In this document: positions 59,173-64,000 of the stretch, in pieces
Layout of the letters: every line of letters begins with the position of its first letter
How positions within the stretch are numbered: position 1 is the stretch's first letter
Assembly: GCF_010183535.1 (NCBI RefSeq)
Contig: NC_071333.1
Location: 12,274,587 to 12,338,586, forward strand
Length of the DNA: 64,000 nucleotides
Reading direction: 5' to 3'
From: Caenorhabditis remanei
Taxonomy: Eukaryota > Nematoda > Chromadorea > Rhabditida > Rhabditidae
Position numbers and translations under genes: made by a program
Notes under the pieces: generated by a model
What the model saw: the letters and a program-made list of their open reading frames with translations, nothing else
What the model was told of the DNA's origin: nothing
Databases searched by the model: none

Positions 59173-61677
59173 TCAAGCCAAGGATACATAGTTGGGCATG
59201 GCAAGCATGTCAAGAACTGATGCTCCTGGCTGGATAACGACGGCGTACTGTAGAGACATTTGTTAGGTTTGTCGCAAGTGGATAAAGAGGGGTTGCGGTT
59301 GAAAGATATTGGACAACCAACTGCTTTCGACTGAAATTTCTACTTTGAACGATAAAAATTGTGGTTGGAGTCAACTCACGGATTTCATTTGATTCACAGG
59401 AACTGGGCGTTTCATCCAATCAATCAATTGCTTAATGGTAACAATGTAAACGTCTTTATGAGCAGACATCTTATTCAAGAATCTCTGCACTGCCTTCATT
59501 CCTTTATTGTGTCCACCAAGTTGCAAGAAGTCAGCATTCAATGACAACACATATGGCGCTCGGTTTGCGGAGTAGCTTCGTTCGAAATTTCGCATTATGA
59601 TCTCTTCCTAAATTTGAATTCACTAGAATAAATCCTATCCTATGAAAAAAAAACTAACCAATTCATCAACAGTATTGTTCAAATCAACAGCAGCACGAAG
59701 CATACTTGCTCTTCTGAAGCTGTCAATTTGTCTCATGTAAGAACCGTGAAATTGGTTCAATGGGACTGTCCAAATTCCGGGGAATGAACTCTTAGGGCAG
59801 GATGCCTCATGACAGTCCCATGCCACTTGGTAATCCATTGTTTGAGGCCAGAATGGCTCACCATGGATCCCTGGGTTTGCTGACATTGAGTTGTCCCACA
59901 GGAACTCAGCTCCAACCATCATCTGCAATTGATTGTTCATGTTTCTGGACATTTCAGAATTATCACGCACCTCAAATTGATTGTCACCTCCCAGTGCTAA
60001 TTGTGGAGAGCGGATTCCAACAACTTGCTCTTCTGGAGCACCACCAAACTTTGCCAAAATTCTTCGTTGCCCATCCATTTCATTCAACCATCTGTTTGTG
60101 TTTTCATTCTCCAAAGATTCATGTCTAAAAAATTAACACATAGAAATGAAAAATTTGAATTCCTTACGAAATAGAGTTTGAAGCAATTTCCATATTCTTT
60201 TGAACAAGCCAATTGACTGCGTCGTAGTTGGTCCATTCATGAGAAACGAAGAATGTTGCTTTGACATCACATCCATTTGGGTTCCTTGAAAATAATGTCT
60301 AAATATTGTTTTTATTTTATTTAACTCACTTTAAAACATCATTCTCAAACAGTTTTTTGTAATCTGGGAATGTTTTTCCGTTGACAGCATCATCAAAGGT
60401 CAAAACAATAAACTGTGGGGTTTCATCAGGACGAAGTCCTCCTGGAGCTTGTCTTCCTAAAATTTATCAGCTGCTTAATCTTGTGTATTCCTCATCTAGT
60501 CCCTACCATTGTGACTACAGAAACAGTTGGGAAGTTTGCATTCAGCTTCATTACACGGTTGGGCTCTCTGTCTATTTGGTACTTGCATTGAAGAGAACCT
60601 CAATCCGGCTCCATTCACGAATTGCACTTTCGAACTGCGCGCTTCTGTAAACAACGACTATTTTTAGAATGATGATGTCATTGACTAACCAATTGGTCTA
60701 CAGTAGCCATCCTCAGCAAAATGATGATCATCGCAAGTGCACATTCCTTCGATACAGGTTGCTCCTCCGGTACATTTCTCACGCATGCTGCAAGTATCTC
60801 CTGGAGCTGCAAAGGCTGGAGCAGCTGAAACCAAGAAATTCTTTCTCCCTATATATATATATATATATATATAGCAAAAACTGCCTACATTTCTGTTTGC
60901 AAATTCCTCGAATAGCTACATGCTGAGCTGCGCAAATGCAACGTTTTCTGTCATAATCACAAATAGATCCTCCTGCACAAATCTCTCCATTTTTGCATGT
61001 TTCGCCGACCTTGGCAACTTTATGTTTGCTCTCCGCTGTAAATTCAATATAACTAACTACTCTCGATCTTTGTATCTCACTTGAAATGCACTGCCCGTTT
61101 TGGCGGATGTAATTTTCAGGGCAATGGCAGAATCCGTTAGTGCACACACTCTCGCCAAGACAAATATCAATTGGCCGGCAAGCTGATCCAACAGCAGCCA
61201 CTTTTGGTACCATTTTAGTTGTTCTTCTATCAGGAAAACCGAAAATGCTCGACGGAGGGGTTGGGAAGTCTTCTGGAACCGTTTTTTGTTGGACTGGAGC
61301 TCTGGTAGTTGTGGTGGTAGTTGTGGTATAAACTGAAAAGTTGAGATGATTCTGAATAGTTTTGAAGATAATTCAATTAAACCTTGTTGCTTTTTGGTCT
61401 GAACAATGCGGTTTGCCTTTGTTGGAGGTGTAGTACCAACCGATTGCTTGTTGTTTTCAATTGCCTGAAATGGAAAAAATATATAATTCCTATCTATGTG
61501 ATTCGAATAAACCTTCGCTAAATCGAATCCTTCACACCACCCGTTTGGAGCCAGTAAGAATCCTGGAGAGCACTTGCAGATCTTATCAATACACTTAGCG
61601 CCGTTGGTACACTTGTCTTGATAGCGGTCGCAAGCTTGGCCGTATTTCAATGTTCTTCCTCGGATACCTTTGAACAT
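59173..61677 (-). CDS. lgx-1: EB-module chitin-deacetylase-like protein (LGX-1-like)
   Basis: Exons 61513-61677, 61383-61464, 61081-61332, 60889-61035, 60690-60824, 60507-60644, 60330-60456, 60168-60284, 59971-60124, 59659-59922, 59380-59607, 59173-59247 give 627 aa in frame. The N-terminal half has four EB-type Cys modules (for example CDRYQDKCTNGAKCIDKICKC and CRPIDICLGESVCTNGFCHC) and a Thr-rich linker. The C-terminal half is a polysaccharide deacetylase (NodB/CE4) domain: FVLTFDDAV-type motif 1 (FIVLTFDDAV), FFVSHEW, motif 2 as NSISH, motif 3 VGIRSPQ, and GGDNQF. Family members remove acetyl groups from chitin in cuticle, eggshell or pharynx. Motif 2 has lost its first metal-binding His. 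No signal peptide follows the ATG at 61677, so the true 5' end is probably elsewhere. Splicing from 62710 to 61667 would fit in phase. The symbol is from memory. Confidence 0.82.
60850..60873. repeat. (AT)n microsatellite in a deacetylase-gene intron
   Basis: About 12 TA/AT dinucleotides in the intron between exons 60690-60824 and 60889-61035. A likely polymorphic marker with no evident function. Confidence 0.9.
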
Positions 61678-62113
61678 TTATTTATATCAAACATTTAGTG
61701 AGAAATTCTGTGACAGAATACATAATCCACACGTGTAATACAATTAGTGATGTGGGGGGAAAGGAAATAAATAATTGGAGGGAAGGACGAGAAAGGCAGA
61801 ATGGGGGAATTGAATGGGTGATATTTGGATACAAAAAATTGAATTATTACAGTACAGTTAATATTTATCACCAGTGAGATTTTGAAGACTAAGAAAACGT
61901 AAATCATGTGTGTGAAGTTGTGATAAGGAAAGAGAATCATAGAACATCTGATATTTCAATAAATTAGTGACACTCTGACACTCTTATGTATGAGAAAGAC
62001 GGGGGTAGGATAATAAATAAGAGAGCTCAACACTTCTATTACCAGAAAACGTTAAACTCAAATTATTTCGATATTAAAATCTGGTCATGAGTAAAACAGC
62101 TATATAAAAACAT
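61678..62113. other. Region between the deacetylase and EB/lustrin exons
   Basis: AT-rich. It either separates two genes or is intron of one. A short hydrophobic reading frame (MIYVFLVFKISL, coded near 61870-61906 on the - strand) ends at a GTGATA donor. It could be a signal-peptide exon, but its phase does not fit the next exon, so I do not use it. Confidence 0.4.
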
Positions 62114-64000
62114 CTACCACGACTTGCAGCAGTTATACTCTTCTGTGGCAAAACCTCCAGAAGTGATATAGCAGTATGACCTAGGCGGGCAGTTGGGTTC
62201 AAGTCCATTACAGATAATTAGTTTTCCACTGTCATCTCTGGTTGGTTCATTTCCAGGTGGGCAGTTTGCGCTTCCATTTCCAGTTTTGTATGCTCTGCCT
62301 CCAGTTCCGGTTCCACTCGCTCCTCCACCGGATCCTCCGCTGTTCTTGTTCTTTGGTCGTGGTCTTCTGATTGGTGGACCCACAATTCGAGGTTTCTGAG
62401 TTTCAGACTCCTGTCTGGCTGGTGTGGCAACAGTGGCCGGTTCAATGTTAGAAATTTCAATTTGCTCTCTGGGTAGCATTCTTTCAGATAGGGTGGCAAC
62501 CTTATGTTTGGCATATGAAACAGGAATCGGTCGCTCAATGACGTCGATGTCTGAAATGTCTAGTTAGTACACACGGGAGGATAACAACAACAACAACTCT
62601 GCACTTCACAAAAACGTGGTTGGTCTATTCGGTTTTGGGAGAAATGAAAACTGTCAAACCACACAAGTTGCTAGGTTCAGGTTCGGTGATGGGATATGTT
62701 TTCACTTACCTTCTAATGGTTCACAGTTTCCCGAGTTGTCTACAAATCCTGGTTTGCACTTGCATTTTCCAGAGACACAGATCTTATTCTCACCACAGTT
62801 AGCATCTTGTTCACAGTCAGCTAAAATTTAACAATCAATAAATGGTTTTGCTAGTTGAACGACTCACTTGAATGACGTGGCTTTGGTGTGACAACTGGAG
62901 CAGCTTTAGTTGGTACGGTAACTCTGGTGGTGATTTGTGGTTGAGTTGGTGGCGGCATACATTGAACATTGAACACAATTTGTCCTGGTGGGCACATACA
63001 GATTCCGGTATCGTAGTCGCAGCTGGATCCTCCTTCACACACTTCTCCGCTTTCACAACTTTCCAATGGTTTAGCCATAACTTTCATTTTTGGAGTAGTA
63101 GACATTGGAAGTGCAACGCAAGTTCCAGACACAGCGATGTAACCAGGTTGGCAACGGCAAAGCCCGCTTTCACAGCTAAAACGAAAATAGTGAGTGGAAT
63201 AAAAAATAGTATGGTAAAAACATACGTGCTTCCTTTGGTGCAGAAAGAGTTTTCATTGCAGGATGTTCCTGGAGCAGCTTCAATTTTCTTTGGGGTCACA
63301 CATTGTCCATTTGAAATTTCTGATTTGTCTTGTGGGCACTCGCAAAGCTGAAACTATTATTAATGACCCAGATGTCCTGTTTCTGATATGAACCTTTCTG
63401 AACGAGCAAGTACTTCCTCCAACACATGTTTGTCCTTGGGTACAGCTCTCTCCTGGTTTGGAATAAAGTCTAGCGGTGGTAGCTGAAATGTTGTTTGTTA
63501 TGACCTATTCGGTTCAACAAAACAAGTAGTTTCCTGTTTTGTAAGTGCGAGCAAATAGTTCAAAAAGTACTGCGCGTGCTGAGTTCTTTGTGCTGTAAGC
63601 AGCGAGTGAGAGTGGTGTACTTTGAGTTTGAGTATTCTTATACTACTTATAGATTGGTCTTAGTGAACTATAATACAAGAAGCACAGCAAAACATTTTCA
63701 AACACACCAAGCAATTAAAAATCAGTAAAAAGAGAAAAAGATAGTTGGATATCATTCAAAGTTTCGAACCTTCATGTCGTGCTTTCCCACGAGCTTTTCG
63801 TCGTGCTGCCTCTTCAGGTGAGACACATCCGTCGTGATGAAGCACATAGTTCTCAGGACACTGGCAGGATTTGTTTATACACACAGTGTTACCCTTGCAG
63901 ATCAAACCGATTGCCGTGCACTCATCATCGGTCTGTATAGCTGTGGTGGTTAGAGGTACATGCGTTGGTATTTCGATGAAAGCGGGCTGTCGGCGAGTGC
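62114..64000 (-). CDS. EB-module/lustrin-type extracellular protein (3' part, runs off window)
   Basis: Exons 63770-64000 (open at the edge), 63394-63482, 63226-63347, 62868-63175, 62710-62820, 62114-62550 join in phase and end in TAG at 62114-62116. Repeated EB-like Cys modules appear: CTAIGLICKGNTVCINKSCQC, CTQGQTCVGGSTC, CNENSFCTKGS-TCESGLCRC, CESGEVCEGGSSCDYDTGICMC and CEQDANCGENKICVSGKC. Thr/Pro linkers separate them. The last exon codes a Gly-rich stretch and a lustrin-type Cys domain (NCPPGNEP...CPPRSYCYITSG...YNCCKSW). This is the build of a secreted matrix or cuticle protein. Exon 62710-62820 ends in phase 1 and could instead splice to the deacetylase exon at 61667, so this may be the upstream half of lgx-1 with an alternative lustrin ending. 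Confidence 0.85.

Noticed and set aside
61870..61940. Signal-peptide exon for the deacetylase gene
   Set aside because: The hydrophobic frame ends at GTGATA in phase 0, but the next exon's only acceptor needs phase 1.

Overview
This window is nuclear DNA from a nematode, very probably Caenorhabditis and very probably the X chromosome. The genes have short introns of about 45-60 bp with TTTTCAG acceptors. ATGs often sit just after a free acceptor, as expected for SL1 trans-splicing. The AT-rich, polypyrimidine-rich spacers also fit. From memory, the gene set (ddr-1, dpyd-1, dlg-1, bus-8, PMP3/UPF0057 genes, an MBOAT gene, an lgx-1-like deacetylase) matches C. elegans X-linked loci. The exact species cannot be fixed by eye. 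Five PMP3 copies are more than the three I remember in C. elegans, so a sister species is possible.

Left part (1-22.5 kb), all on the + strand. A discoidin-domain receptor (ddr-1) has a kinase domain that lacks the catalytic Asp and the DFG motif. Next come a complete 1059-aa dihydropyrimidine dehydrogenase (dpyd-1) and, after about 6 kb of non-coding DNA, the MAGUK scaffold dlg-1 (L27, three PDZ, SH3, GUK).

Middle part (22.5-34 kb). An elongator tRNA-Met gene is cut in two by a 2.25-kb CACTA-like DNA transposon with 32-bp terminal inverted repeats and a GTA target duplication. A decayed second tRNA-Met copy lies about 350 bp further on. A small Dpy-30-motif gene, a fold-back MITE and the ALG2/BUS-8 glycosyltransferase follow. 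The glycosyltransferase start codon lies inside a 72-codon upstream ORF in another frame.

Right part (34-64 kb), all on the - strand. A roughly 1,540-aa coiled-coil protein has a syntaphilin/syntabulin-like N-terminal motif and a GRIP-like C-terminus. An intron of this gene holds a class II tRNA with an 11-nt anticodon loop. Five tandem 57-aa PMP3 genes share 3'UTR and upstream sequence blocks. Then come an MBOAT acyltransferase, a secreted-type chitin-deacetylase-like protein with EB modules, and the 3' part of an EB/lustrin protein that runs off the right edge. The last two may be alternative 3' ends of one locus.

The neighbours are functionally diverse: nucleotide catabolism, junction scaffolding, glycosylation, lipid remodelling, extracellular matrix. 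I see no clear operon.
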